A DNA stretch of 20,281 nucleotides from a virus, in IMG/VR virus record IMGVR_UViG_3300025070_000312, positions 1 through 20,281 of that record; one strand, 5' to 3'. The position numbers and the translations under genes are program-made. The notes under the pieces are model-generated. The model was not told where the DNA came from. It was given only the letters and a program-made list of their open reading frames with translations, and did no database searches. Positions 14,225 to 20,281 of this stretch are shown one piece after another. Positions within the stretch are counted from its first letter, which is position 1; every line of letters begins with the position of its first letter.

Positions 14225-14588
14225 CTTCCATCAACTCCTCTACTGTGTCTAATGTGTACCACGCAAGTCCTTCCTTGTCGCACCATTGGGCCATCGTCAT
14301 CGTAGCTCCTTTTCTTATCTTCTTGTTTGGGTTCATGAGTACAAACACCAGTGTCTGACCTTCTTCCAAACTGTCCCTGACACTCTTGTACTTCTTGGTG
14401 TCTCCTTCTCTGAAGAAACCCTTACATTCGACTAGTGTATTACTAGCGATGTGTACGAAGTCAGGTCTATAGTTTCTGTGTATTGTGTAAGGAATCGTAA
14501 ACGGTTCGTACTCAAAACCCTTCAGTACTTCCGCTGTGTGTTCCTCAAAAACACTACGAAACTTCGATTTCTTGGACCTTCGGCTCAT
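14199..14588 (-). CDS. T7 endonuclease I-like Holliday junction resolvase
   Basis: This enzyme cuts branched DNA, resolving recombination and replication intermediates before packaging. The 129-residue protein keeps the T7 gp3 active site in order: FRSVFEE near residues 10-16 (E15 aligns with T7 Glu20), YRPDF at 40-44 (D43 aligns with Asp55) and VECKG at 53-57 (E54 and K56 align with Glu65 and Lys67). T7 gp3 has 149 residues, so the length is close, with a shorter C-terminus. It overlaps the exonuclease gene by 35 bases. In T7, this enzyme together with the gp6 exonuclease also breaks down host DNA for nucleotides; the pairing here suggests the same use. Confidence 0.9.
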   Translation of the reverse strand: MSRRSKKSKFRSVFEEHTAEVLKGFEYEPFTIPYTIHRNYRPDFVHIASNTLVECKGFFREGDTKKYKSVRDSLEEGQTLVFVLMNPNKKIRKGATMTMAQWCDKEGLAWYTLDTVEELMEDVSDYGRN

Positions 14589-15420
14589 TGTGTACCTCTA
14601 CTAAATAACGTGGACCTGATGAATATGCGAACCCTCTGACCGAAGGCCAACATTCCTTTTTGTAAGAGCAGTAAGAACATCCTACGGCGAGTTTCTGGTT
14701 GCCACTCTTTCCATCTGCGATAGGTTCGTAGCATACCTCTGGTGGCTCCTCCTGCTCTACCATCTTTTTTATGTGTTCAATCCTGTCCCTAATGTCGTAA
14801 GAAATCAGGTCATGGATAGGAGCCTGAGTGTCCTCTGTATCGTACAGTAGGTACGTCAGGTGTCCATTCTGTTTGTCCATTGCCAGCCAACCAAACTTAG
14901 TTTCTCCTTCGGAGTGCGCGTATCCTTTGATCTGCGCCACGTACCCAAAAGGATCGTCATAAGCCAGTGTGCCTTCTTTGAACTTCTTGAAGGCAAAGGT
15001 GGACGCAGACTTCACGTCAGTCACAACTCCGTCAATCCTGCAGTCCATGGACCCTTTGATACCGTTGACCTCACACTTCTTCTGCTCGTCTGTCACCTCG
15101 TGACCTGCAGCTCTTGTGAGGAACAGTAGTAGTTCTTCAATGATGTGTCCGTAGAGGAACTTGACGTACGTGTGTGGCTGTATGTCTTCACCTTTGTCCA
15201 CATCGTTGTACACGTTCCACAGGAAGCGATCCTCACGCCCTATGTTGGACATACGTAGCTTACGTGAGTCGTCCCTCTTCTGTGTGAACTCTTGTCGCAT
15301 GAGTACCTTCACGGCTTCACCGAACTGGTCTATACATGCTTCAATGTCCACTCCTTCTGCTACTTCTTTGGACTCCACAAGTTTATATATGTCACTAACT
15401 AGGTTGTAAGTGCTTTTCAT
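14554..15420 (-). CDS. PD-(D/E)XK (RecB/Cas4-like) exonuclease with probable Fe-S cluster
   Basis: A 288-residue nuclease. Motifs in order: GHIIEEL at 91-97 (H92, E95/E96), SMDCRIDGVVTDVKSAS at 124-140 with D126 or D130 and the D135-V-K137 pair, then QIKGY at 163-167, the usual QxxxY helix. Four cysteines in the C-terminal part (C230, and C248-x2-C251-x5-C257) resemble the cluster ligands of Cas4/AddB-type nucleases. It probably degrades one strand of duplex DNA and is the likely functional counterpart of the T7 gp6 exonuclease, which is not related in sequence. Its start overlaps the stop of the GIY-YIG gene (ATGA). The nuclease fold is well supported; polarity and the metal cluster are inferred. 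Confidence 0.87.
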   Translation of the reverse strand: MKSTYNLVSDIYKLVESKEVAEGVDIEACIDQFGEAVKVLMRQEFTQKRDDSRKLRMSNIGREDRFLWNVYNDVDKGEDIQPHTYVKFLYGHIIEELLLFLTRAAGHEVTDEQKKCEVNGIKGSMDCRIDGVVTDVKSASTFAFKKFKEGTLAYDDPFGYVAQIKGYAHSEGETKFGWLAMDKQNGHLTYLLYDTEDTQAPIHDLISYDIRDRIEHIKKMVEQEEPPEVCYEPIADGKSGNQKLAVGCSYCSYKKECWPSVRGFAYSSGPRYLVEVHNEPKVQEIEVS

Positions 15421-15884
15421 TTGTACTCTTCCGCTGTACTAGAGACGACAACTCTGGCCTCCTCCGGTGTGCATTTGAACCACTCGCCTTTACGTTCGTA
15501 GGACTTCTGTAGCTCTGTGTGTGCCTGTGATTCTGCTTCTCTTCGATTGTTTACATCATAGTAATATTGTAACACATAATCCCTAAAAGGTGAAGAAGTT
15601 TGGTAGTTATTTAGGCGGTCCTCAGCGTCAATAGCCATCCCTACTTTCACCCAGTCAGGGAAGTTAGGGTTGGTAATGACGTACACCTGACCCTCGACAC
15701 TGCTTTCGTACTTCTCTAGGCTGCTGAAGGCTGCTTGTTCAAAGTTCTTGTAGCGTCCGGGTTTGTGTAAAGGGTGATGCTTAGAGATGTATTTACCGTT
15801 TACGTACATCTGTAAATCGTTTTCCCTACGCTTAACTTCGGGGTTGTCCTTGTAGTATTTCCCGTCTACTTTTTGATAAGACAT
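15417..15884 (-). CDS. GIY-YIG-type nuclease, T5orf172-like
   Basis: The start at ATG 15884 is set by AAGGAG 7 bases upstream; an upstream in-frame extension would overlap the polymerase stop. In the 155-residue product, residues 66-137 carry a degenerate GIY-YIG pattern: GQVYVIT (Y69), then VKVG at 79-82, RLNNY at 90-94, E118 with H122, and GEWFK at 133-137. This order is typical of the T5orf172/MUG113 branch. Residues 1-60 are basic (VKRRENDLQMYVNGKYISKH) and may bind DNA. Such proteins can be free-standing homing endonucleases or phage DNA-processing enzymes. Codon use matches the neighbours, so it is not a recent arrival by that measure. Substrate unknown. Confidence 0.82.
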   Translation of the reverse strand: MSYQKVDGKYYKDNPEVKRRENDLQMYVNGKYISKHHPLHKPGRYKNFEQAAFSSLEKYESSVEGQVYVITNPNFPDWVKVGMAIDAEDRLNNYQTSSPFRDYVLQYYYDVNNRREAESQAHTELQKSYERKGEWFKCTPEEARVVVSSTAEEYK

Positions 15885-15891
15885 GATAAAA

Positions 15892-15897
15892 CTCCTT
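15892..15897 (-). promoter_or_regulatory. Ribosome-binding site fixing the GIY-YIG gene start
   Basis: AAGGAG on the minus strand, 7 bases before ATG 15884. It overlaps the polymerase stop codon, so ribosomes finishing the polymerase can re-initiate here. Confidence 0.75.
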
Positions 15898-17527
15898 AGT
15901 GTGTCTCTGCCCATGTTGTTCCAACTTTGTACTCACCGTCCAGAGGACACCTCAAGTTAAACTCAATACCTGCAGCCTTGAGGCACTCCACTGCTAACCA
16001 GCCAAACTTCTCTGCGTCTTTCTCTACTACTTCTGTCTGCACTTCATCATGTATGTTCCCTATGATCTTGTAGTCCAGATTCCATAGCTTTGCGTAGTCG
16101 TCCAAGATCACCAGAGCTTTCTTCATTACGATAGCTCCTGCTGCTTGCAACAACGTGTTCAACGCTGAGTGTTCTGATCTGACTAGGAGTCTCCTTCCGT
16201 CGAGTCCTGTGAGGTATCCTCTTGCTGAAGCGTTTGAAACTCTCTCCTTAAGAGCTGCGAATGATGGCAGATTATGTAGGAAAGATTCTCTAAGGTTTTT
16301 GCCAGCTTTTCTACCTCCTCCAGCCACAGACCCAAGCTTTTCATCTCCGGCTCCGTATAAGAGTGCATAGATGAAAGTCTTAGCCTGATTTCTTGATTCA
16401 AGTCCAGCAAGTCGTTGATTTGTTGTGTGGATATCACCGTTAATGATTTCATTTGTATAGTCCTCGTCCTTCATGTAGTGTGCCAGCATACGCAACTCAA
16501 GACCACTGGCGTCGAAACCCACTAGCTTCTTACCTTCAGGCACAGTCCAGCAGGAACGACACTCGTGTCCGTACGGGCTGTGACTTGCGGGTACTTGGGC
16601 CATGTTGGGTGACTGGTGTGTCATGCGTCCTGTGACTGCTCCGTTGCTGATGACCCTGCCATGGACTCTACCGTCTTCCTTGACATGCTCCAGCCATGAG
16701 TTTACCTGTGCATATCTTTTTTGTAGCATCAAGTACTCACTCACAACTTTTGCTTCCGGTAGATCAATGGTGTCTAGGACTGCTTCATCAACTATTGGGT
16801 TACCCTTCTCCGTGAGTTTGTCAAAGCTAACCCCAAGGCTCGAAAGCCTCTTCGCAATCTGCTGCCTAGACCCTACATTGAAGACCTCAACCTTGTCCTT
16901 GAGTCGCTTCCCAGTCTTCTCTGACCATCTTTCGTGGATGATAGGTGGAAACTTCTTCTGCAACTCTTCCTCAATGTCATTCATCTTCTCCTTAAATGTG
17001 GAACACAAGTCTCTAGCCAAAGACTGATCCAGAACCCAACCGTTTTTCTCTTGCTGCTGCACTGCTACTTGTACTTTATGCTCTAGCTCAATGCTTGCAG
17101 GTGAGAAGCAGGTCATCTCCTCCATCAACTTCTGGTGTACTGCTTCCGTTACTTCTACGTCTCTGATACAGTAGTCAATCATCTCTTGTGACAACTGCGA
17201 CCAGTCACTGTGGTCACCCTTTGGGAACCCTAATTCATTACCCCAGTTCCTCAGTGAGTGTCCTCCTGACTTGCTAGGCTCACACAAACGTGACAAAACC
17301 AGTGTATCGACGACCCTATCAGAAGCCACTGAGACGCCCCAGAGACGCTCTAGGACAGGGATGTCGTATCCTATTAGGTTGTGCCCAACGACGCTCTGTG
17401 AGCCTCTGAGGGCCTCTGACAGGCTATCTGGGTCCACATGTACCAGTGTTGCGTCGTCTTCCTTGGTTACAACGCACCAAATGGTGTCAGGAGTCAAACC
17501 ATTGGCCTCAAGATCAAGATAAATCAT
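15896..17527 (-). CDS. polA: Family A DNA polymerase with proofreading exonuclease (T7 gp5-like)
   Basis: The replicative polymerase, 543 residues from ATG 17527, chosen for GAGGAG 11 bases upstream. The alternative start nine codons earlier would include that site. Proofreading 3'-5' exonuclease: D5 and E7 (YLDLEA), D55 (HNLIGYD), Y119-x3-D123. Polymerase: motif A FDASGLELR with D339, motif B R379-x3-K383-x3-Y387 followed by YGAG, motif C HDE at 493-495. The last residues (RCPLDGEYKVGTTWAETH) also match T7 gp5. Compared with T7 gp5 (704 residues) it is compact: the region between about 190 and 216 replaces the roughly 80-residue thioredoxin-binding insertion and its flanks. Y387 corresponds to E. 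coli Pol I position 762, as in T7. It starts 2 bases after the PP-loop gene. Confidence 0.96.
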   Translation of the reverse strand: MIYLDLEANGLTPDTIWCVVTKEDDATLVHVDPDSLSEALRGSQSVVGHNLIGYDIPVLERLWGVSVASDRVVDTLVLSRLCEPSKSGGHSLRNWGNELGFPKGDHSDWSQLSQEMIDYCIRDVEVTEAVHQKLMEEMTCFSPASIELEHKVQVAVQQQEKNGWVLDQSLARDLCSTFKEKMNDIEEELQKKFPPIIHERWSEKTGKRLKDKVEVFNVGSRQQIAKRLSSLGVSFDKLTEKGNPIVDEAVLDTIDLPEAKVVSEYLMLQKRYAQVNSWLEHVKEDGRVHGRVISNGAVTGRMTHQSPNMAQVPASHSPYGHECRSCWTVPEGKKLVGFDASGLELRMLAHYMKDEDYTNEIINGDIHTTNQRLAGLESRNQAKTFIYALLYGAGDEKLGSVAGGGRKAGKNLRESFLHNLPSFAALKERVSNASARGYLTGLDGRRLLVRSEHSALNTLLQAAGAIVMKKALVILDDYAKLWNLDYKIIGNIHDEVQTEVVEKDAEKFGWLAVECLKAAGIEFNLRCPLDGEYKVGTTWAETH

Positions 17528-17529
17528 TA

Positions 17530-18279
17530 TTAAAATAACTCCTCTTGTTTCCACTCACAGGAGAATCCACAGTCTGCTGGCATGTCCCTTTTAAAGTTTC
17601 CTCTGAAAGGATCTAGCTCGTCCAAAAACACAGGACCTTTAACATCTTTTAGAAGAGCGTGACCAAGCTTTCTTTCAAGTTTAGCCATCCTATTAAAAGA
17701 ATCTGGGAAGTCTACTCTAATAGCGTTCCAATACCCCATACCTCCTTTTACACACCCGACACAATTGTTATTAGAATAGCCTAGCTTGTACATTGTAGGA
17801 AGGTCTATCCCCATATCTTGAACAAACTCTAAACATTCTTTTTTAGTTATATCTTTCTCTAAAAGAACAAACCAAGTATACACATCGTTGTTGGAGTCAA
17901 TGAACCTATTAGCTCTGTCCTCTTCTTCGACAGTGTATCCAAATACTTGAACATCTTTTGGTCTTTGGTATTCTTGTCTGACTTGTTTTTTTAGAAGTCT
18001 TGTGCAAGGTGCCCCGGTAGGACCTTTAATAAACTTAGTTTTCTCAAACACCTCATATATAGATCCTGAGTACTTGTCGTTTATTATGGTTTTAACGTCT
18101 ATCCCTGTTATTTCAGAAAACTGGTTTAGTAGTTTTTTGTTGTCGCTATGCTCTTCAACAACCTCGCAATAAACAGCCTCAAACTCAAAAGAATCTGAAT
18201 ACTCTTTATTAGCTAGATATGTTGCATAAGCACTAGCGGCTCCGCAGCTAAACCAACTTATTACTCTAGGCTTTGTCAA
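17530..18279 (-). CDS. PP-loop protein of the PAPS reductase family
   Basis: A 249-residue protein. The PP-loop is at residues 9-16 (WFSCGAAS, a variant of SGGxxS), which binds the alpha/beta phosphates of ATP-type nucleotides. Other family-typical blocks are EEHSDNKKLL, the GPTGAPCTRLLKK stretch, VQVFGYTVEEEDRANRF, and the cysteine motif NNNCVGCVKGGMGYW. A final CGFSC pair follows. It matches a phage and mobile-element clade usually named phosphoadenosine phosphosulfate reductase family; the true substrate is unknown. The start is a TTG overlapping the helicase stop (TTGA) with GGAG 7 bases upstream, and no ATG exists before the PP-loop. Third-position G/C is low (11 of the first 40 codons by hand count), unlike the neighbouring genes, suggesting later acquisition. 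DNA or RNA sulfur chemistry is possible but unproven. Confidence 0.85.
   Translation of the reverse strand: MTKPRVISWFSCGAASAYATYLANKEYSDSFEFEAVYCEVVEEHSDNKKLLNQFSEITGIDVKTIINDKYSGSIYEVFEKTKFIKGPTGAPCTRLLKKQVRQEYQRPKDVQVFGYTVEEEDRANRFIDSNNDVYTWFVLLEKDITKKECLEFVQDMGIDLPTMYKLGYSNNNCVGCVKGGMGYWNAIRVDFPDSFNRMAKLERKLGHALLKDVKGPVFLDELDPFRGNFKRDMPADCGFSCEWKQEELF
17539..17544 (-). promoter_or_regulatory. Ribosome-binding site fixing the DNA polymerase start
   Basis: GAGGAG on the minus strand, inside the last codons of the PP-loop gene, 11 bases before ATG 17527. It favours MIYLDLEANG as the true N-terminus, which places the exonuclease D5 and E7 at the same positions as in T7 gp5. Confidence 0.7.
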
Positions 18280-19886
18280 AAGTCGTCTCCAACGTGAGGG
18301 TTAGGTACTTCACTCAGCCTACCGGTAGACCTGTCGTAAGAAAGGTAGCAAGCAGGGCCAGTTTCGCCAGTGTAACGATTCTTGAGGACACGTACTGTTG
18401 TTGTGTTCCTGATGTCTTCGTTCTCATGTTGCTGATCTCGCTCCATACCTATAACTATGTCGGACAGTTGTGCAATCGCCTGTGACCCTCTGAGTTCACC
18501 TAGACTGATCTGGGCACCGTCTTCATGTGCTTTGCCCTGTGAACGTCGTAGGTGTGACACGAGGAACAAGCAGATGCCTGTCTCTGCCACGAGTGTCCTG
18601 AGTTTAGTCATGATCTCGTCGATTGCCTTACGCTCGTCACCGGACTCCTGAGAAGAAACAACGATACTCAGGTGGTCCAAGATCACAAACCGGCAGTCCA
18701 GAGCCTTAGCCATGTACCGCACACGTCCCAGAAGGTTGTCAGCAGAAGTAGAACCCCAGTGGTCAAACAAGTAGTACCGTCCTGTACCCATGGTTGATTC
18801 CCAGAAGGGTCTGAGGTCCTCCACGGGTGTGTCCTCTTCCAGATGTAGAGGTCTGTTGGCGGCTACTGACATGATGCCCAGTGTCGTCCGTGACAAGTCC
18901 TCTTCCAACGCTAGGACACCAATGTTACCTTCGCAACGCTTGAGTAAGTCGTACTCGATCTCACGTATGAATTGAGACTTACCCATGCCACTGCCACTGG
19001 TGATGGTCACGAGTTCGTAGGGACGATGGCCTCTAGTGATGTGATTCAGGCCGTCCCATGGGTAAGGGATCGACTTGACATTACGTTTTTCAACTAAATT
19101 TTCCCATGTGTCCGTACCAGCGACGATACCGTCGGGTCTGTAGGTCTTGGCATTCCACCATGCTTGCGTAAAGTCCTTGACTCTGTTAGCCATGAGCATG
19201 TCGCCAGCGTCCTTGAGTGGTAGCTTGACGATCTTGAGCTTGTTGGGGCTAAAGAGGTCCTTGACTTGATCTACTGCAGAGTCACCTGCTTTGTCGTTGT
19301 CAAAACACACGACGACATTCTCGTAGGACTCAAGCCACTCCAGTTGTTCCTTGACTTCCTTTGCCGCATTAGAAGCCCCGGACCGAAGTGAAACCACGTC
19401 CCACTGTCTGCCTGACATCTCGTACACTGCCAAGGCGTCCAACTCACCTTCAGTGATGGTGATGTACTTGTTTGTTTTACATTGGTGTTGACCAAAGAAC
19501 CCAACTCCGGTTACGTCACCGCTAGTGTGGAAGTTCTTGGTCTTCACCTCACGTACTTTTGCTGAGGCTACTTCACCTGTGTCTAGGTTGTAGTACGGGT
19601 AGTAGTGCCTCACGATGTCGCCTGTAGTCGAGTACTCCACAGTCACACCAAACTTACCACAAGTGTCCTGTGACAGACGTCTGTGTGGTATTGCTGCTAC
19701 GACTCCAAACATGTTCAGAGGTTTCGCAGTTGTTACTTTTGTTGCTTGTGTAGTCATACCTGTAAGGCCATTGTAGTGGTAGTTACAACCGGCGCTGAAA
19801 CAATGTGCGCCGTCGTCGTCATAGATAGCTAGGGAGTCCGAAGAACCACACTTCGGACAACCCTCATGTCTAATGAATTTAGCCAT
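18276..19886 (-). CDS. Primase-helicase (T7 gp4-like)
   Basis: A bifunctional replication protein of 536 residues (T7 gp4 has 566) that makes RNA primers and unwinds DNA 5'-3' as a hexamer. Zinc-binding primase domain: C10, C13, C29, C34. TOPRIM primase core: TEGELDALA at 145-153 and CFDNDKAG at 194-201. RecA-type helicase: Walker A GSGMGKS at 298-304, Walker B VILDH at 401-405, SHLRR at 444-448, and LKNRYTG with R504 as the probable arginine finger. The first zinc-binding Cys is 10 residues from the start, so the N-terminus is intact. The C-terminus is acidic and ends GDDF; in T7 gp4 an acidic, Phe-ended tail contacts the polymerase. The start follows the SSB stop by 2 bases. Confidence 0.96.
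   Translation of the reverse strand: MAKFIRHEGCPKCGSSDSLAIYDDDGAHCFSAGCNYHYNGLTGMTTQATKVTTAKPLNMFGVVAAIPHRRLSQDTCGKFGVTVEYSTTGDIVRHYYPYYNLDTGEVASAKVREVKTKNFHTSGDVTGVGFFGQHQCKTNKYITITEGELDALAVYEMSGRQWDVVSLRSGASNAAKEVKEQLEWLESYENVVVCFDNDKAGDSAVDQVKDLFSPNKLKIVKLPLKDAGDMLMANRVKDFTQAWWNAKTYRPDGIVAGTDTWENLVEKRNVKSIPYPWDGLNHITRGHRPYELVTITSGSGMGKSQFIREIEYDLLKRCEGNIGVLALEEDLSRTTLGIMSVAANRPLHLEEDTPVEDLRPFWESTMGTGRYYLFDHWGSTSADNLLGRVRYMAKALDCRFVILDHLSIVVSSQESGDERKAIDEIMTKLRTLVAETGICLFLVSHLRRSQGKAHEDGAQISLGELRGSQAIAQLSDIVIGMERDQQHENEDIRNTTTVRVLKNRYTGETGPACYLSYDRSTGRLSEVPNPHVGDDF
18287..18290 (-). promoter_or_regulatory. Ribosome-binding site supporting a TTG start
   Basis: GGAG on the minus strand 7 bases before TTG 18279. 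Together with the TTGA overlap with the helicase stop it supports TTG as the initiator of the PP-loop gene, because no ATG precedes the PP-loop motif. Confidence 0.65.
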
Positions 19887-19888
19887 CT

Positions 19889-20272
19889 TTAGAAGTCCGA
19901 AGCGTCACCTTCGGTCATCTCTGCTTCCTCCAAGACCTTCACAGCTTCGAGGTAAGTCGCAACACCGTGTACAGGATGAGGCTGACCCAGCTTGAACTTC
20001 AGGCGCACCTTAGAATTGTAAGGTACTTCTCCGTTGTACTGGTTACCTTCAGAATCAAACCGTTTGATGTCGTACTTTGACTTAAACTTGCGCTGTTTGT
20101 TGCCTTGGTAGTCCTTGATCTTCACACCTTGTGCTGCCAGTGTTGAAGCATCGTCTTCGGACAGAGTGATGGTCATTGAGAATGCTCCGGTGTCCTGACC
20201 GTTGTACACGTCGTGCTGAGTCAGGTTGCTGAAGTTTACAATGCCTTCGATAGTAGTAGCTGCTGCTGCCAT
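19889..20272 (-). CDS. Single-stranded DNA-binding protein
   Basis: A 127-residue protein, first visible gene of the minus-strand operon. The body is beta-rich with basic and aromatic residues suited to an OB-fold (FSMTITLSEDD, then QGNKQRKFKSKYDIKRFD, then SKVRLKFKLGQPHPV). The C-terminus is acidic and ends in Phe (EEAEMTEGDASDF), the pattern by which phage SSBs such as T7 gp2.5 bind the polymerase and primase-helicase. It is much shorter than gp2.5 (232 residues). Sequence identity to any SSB is not obvious by eye; the call rests on the tail, size and position directly before the primase-helicase. Only 9 bases of upstream sequence are in the window, so the operon promoter is not visible. 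Confidence 0.8.
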   Translation of the reverse strand: MAAAATTIEGIVNFSNLTQHDVYNGQDTGAFSMTITLSEDDASTLAAQGVKIKDYQGNKQRKFKSKYDIKRFDSEGNQYNGEVPYNSKVRLKFKLGQPHPVHGVATYLEAVKVLEEAEMTEGDASDF

Positions 20273-20281
20273 AGGGAATAA

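Noticed and set aside
16602-17027. 141-codon plus-strand open frame inside the DNA polymerase gene
   Set aside because: It is antisense to conserved polymerase sequence, rich in Ser/Leu/Cys, with no ribosome-binding site.
1-20281. tRNA genes, insertion sequences, integrase or attachment sites
   Set aside because: I looked on both strands for cloverleaf-like stretches, transposase or recombinase motifs and terminal inverted repeats and saw none; nearly all of the window is coding.

Overview
The window is a densely packed stretch of a tailed double-stranded DNA phage genome, most likely a short-tailed (podovirus-like) marine phage. The evidence is a T7-style replication set (SSB, primase-helicase, family A DNA polymerase, endonuclease I), a monomeric vitamin B12-dependent ribonucleotide reductase, a tail adaptor/tail-tube pair, and three large helical proteins that look like internal or ejection proteins. 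The set recalls marine podoviruses of the HMO-2011 kind, but that placement is inference. No integrase, repressor, tRNA, RNA polymerase, portal, capsid or terminase gene is visible.

Plus-strand arm (1-11691), virion and lysis genes. It opens with the C-terminal end of a tail fibre or spike carrying an S74 self-cleaving chaperone. A small conserved protein follows, then four very small overlapping membrane proteins, the last a three-helix holin; no endolysin is present. Next come an acidic, glycine-rich, collagen-like virion protein, a gp11-like tail adaptor, a gp12-like tail-tube (nozzle) protein, a 77-residue fibre-N-terminus-like protein, and three successive internal-virion candidates of 356, 518 and 859 residues.

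Minus-strand arm (20272 down to 11688), replication and nucleotide metabolism. In transcription order: SSB, primase-helicase, a PP-loop PAPS-reductase-family protein, DNA polymerase, a GIY-YIG (T5orf172-like) nuclease, a PD-(D/E)XK exonuclease with a probable Fe-S cluster, a T7 endonuclease I-like resolvase, a small acidic protein, a DUF3310 protein, a small unknown protein and the class II ribonucleotide reductase. Every junction overlaps or is separated by at most 2 bases, so this reads as one translationally coupled operon. Its products would make ssDNA, unwind, prime and copy DNA, resolve junctions and supply deoxynucleotides.

The two arms converge and meet inside one CTAG, where each strand reads TAG as its stop codon. 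There is no non-coding stretch above about 15 bases in the window, so regulatory sites are limited to ribosome-binding sites and weak hairpins inside genes. The arms differ in codon use: replication genes favour G/C at third positions and much of the structural arm favours A/T. The PP-loop gene is an A/T-rich exception in the replication arm. I did not find a clear wholly new system. The items most worth checking are the PP-loop gene, the endolysin-free cluster of small membrane proteins, the repeat-bearing virion proteins, and a polymerase that lacks most of the thioredoxin-binding insertion.
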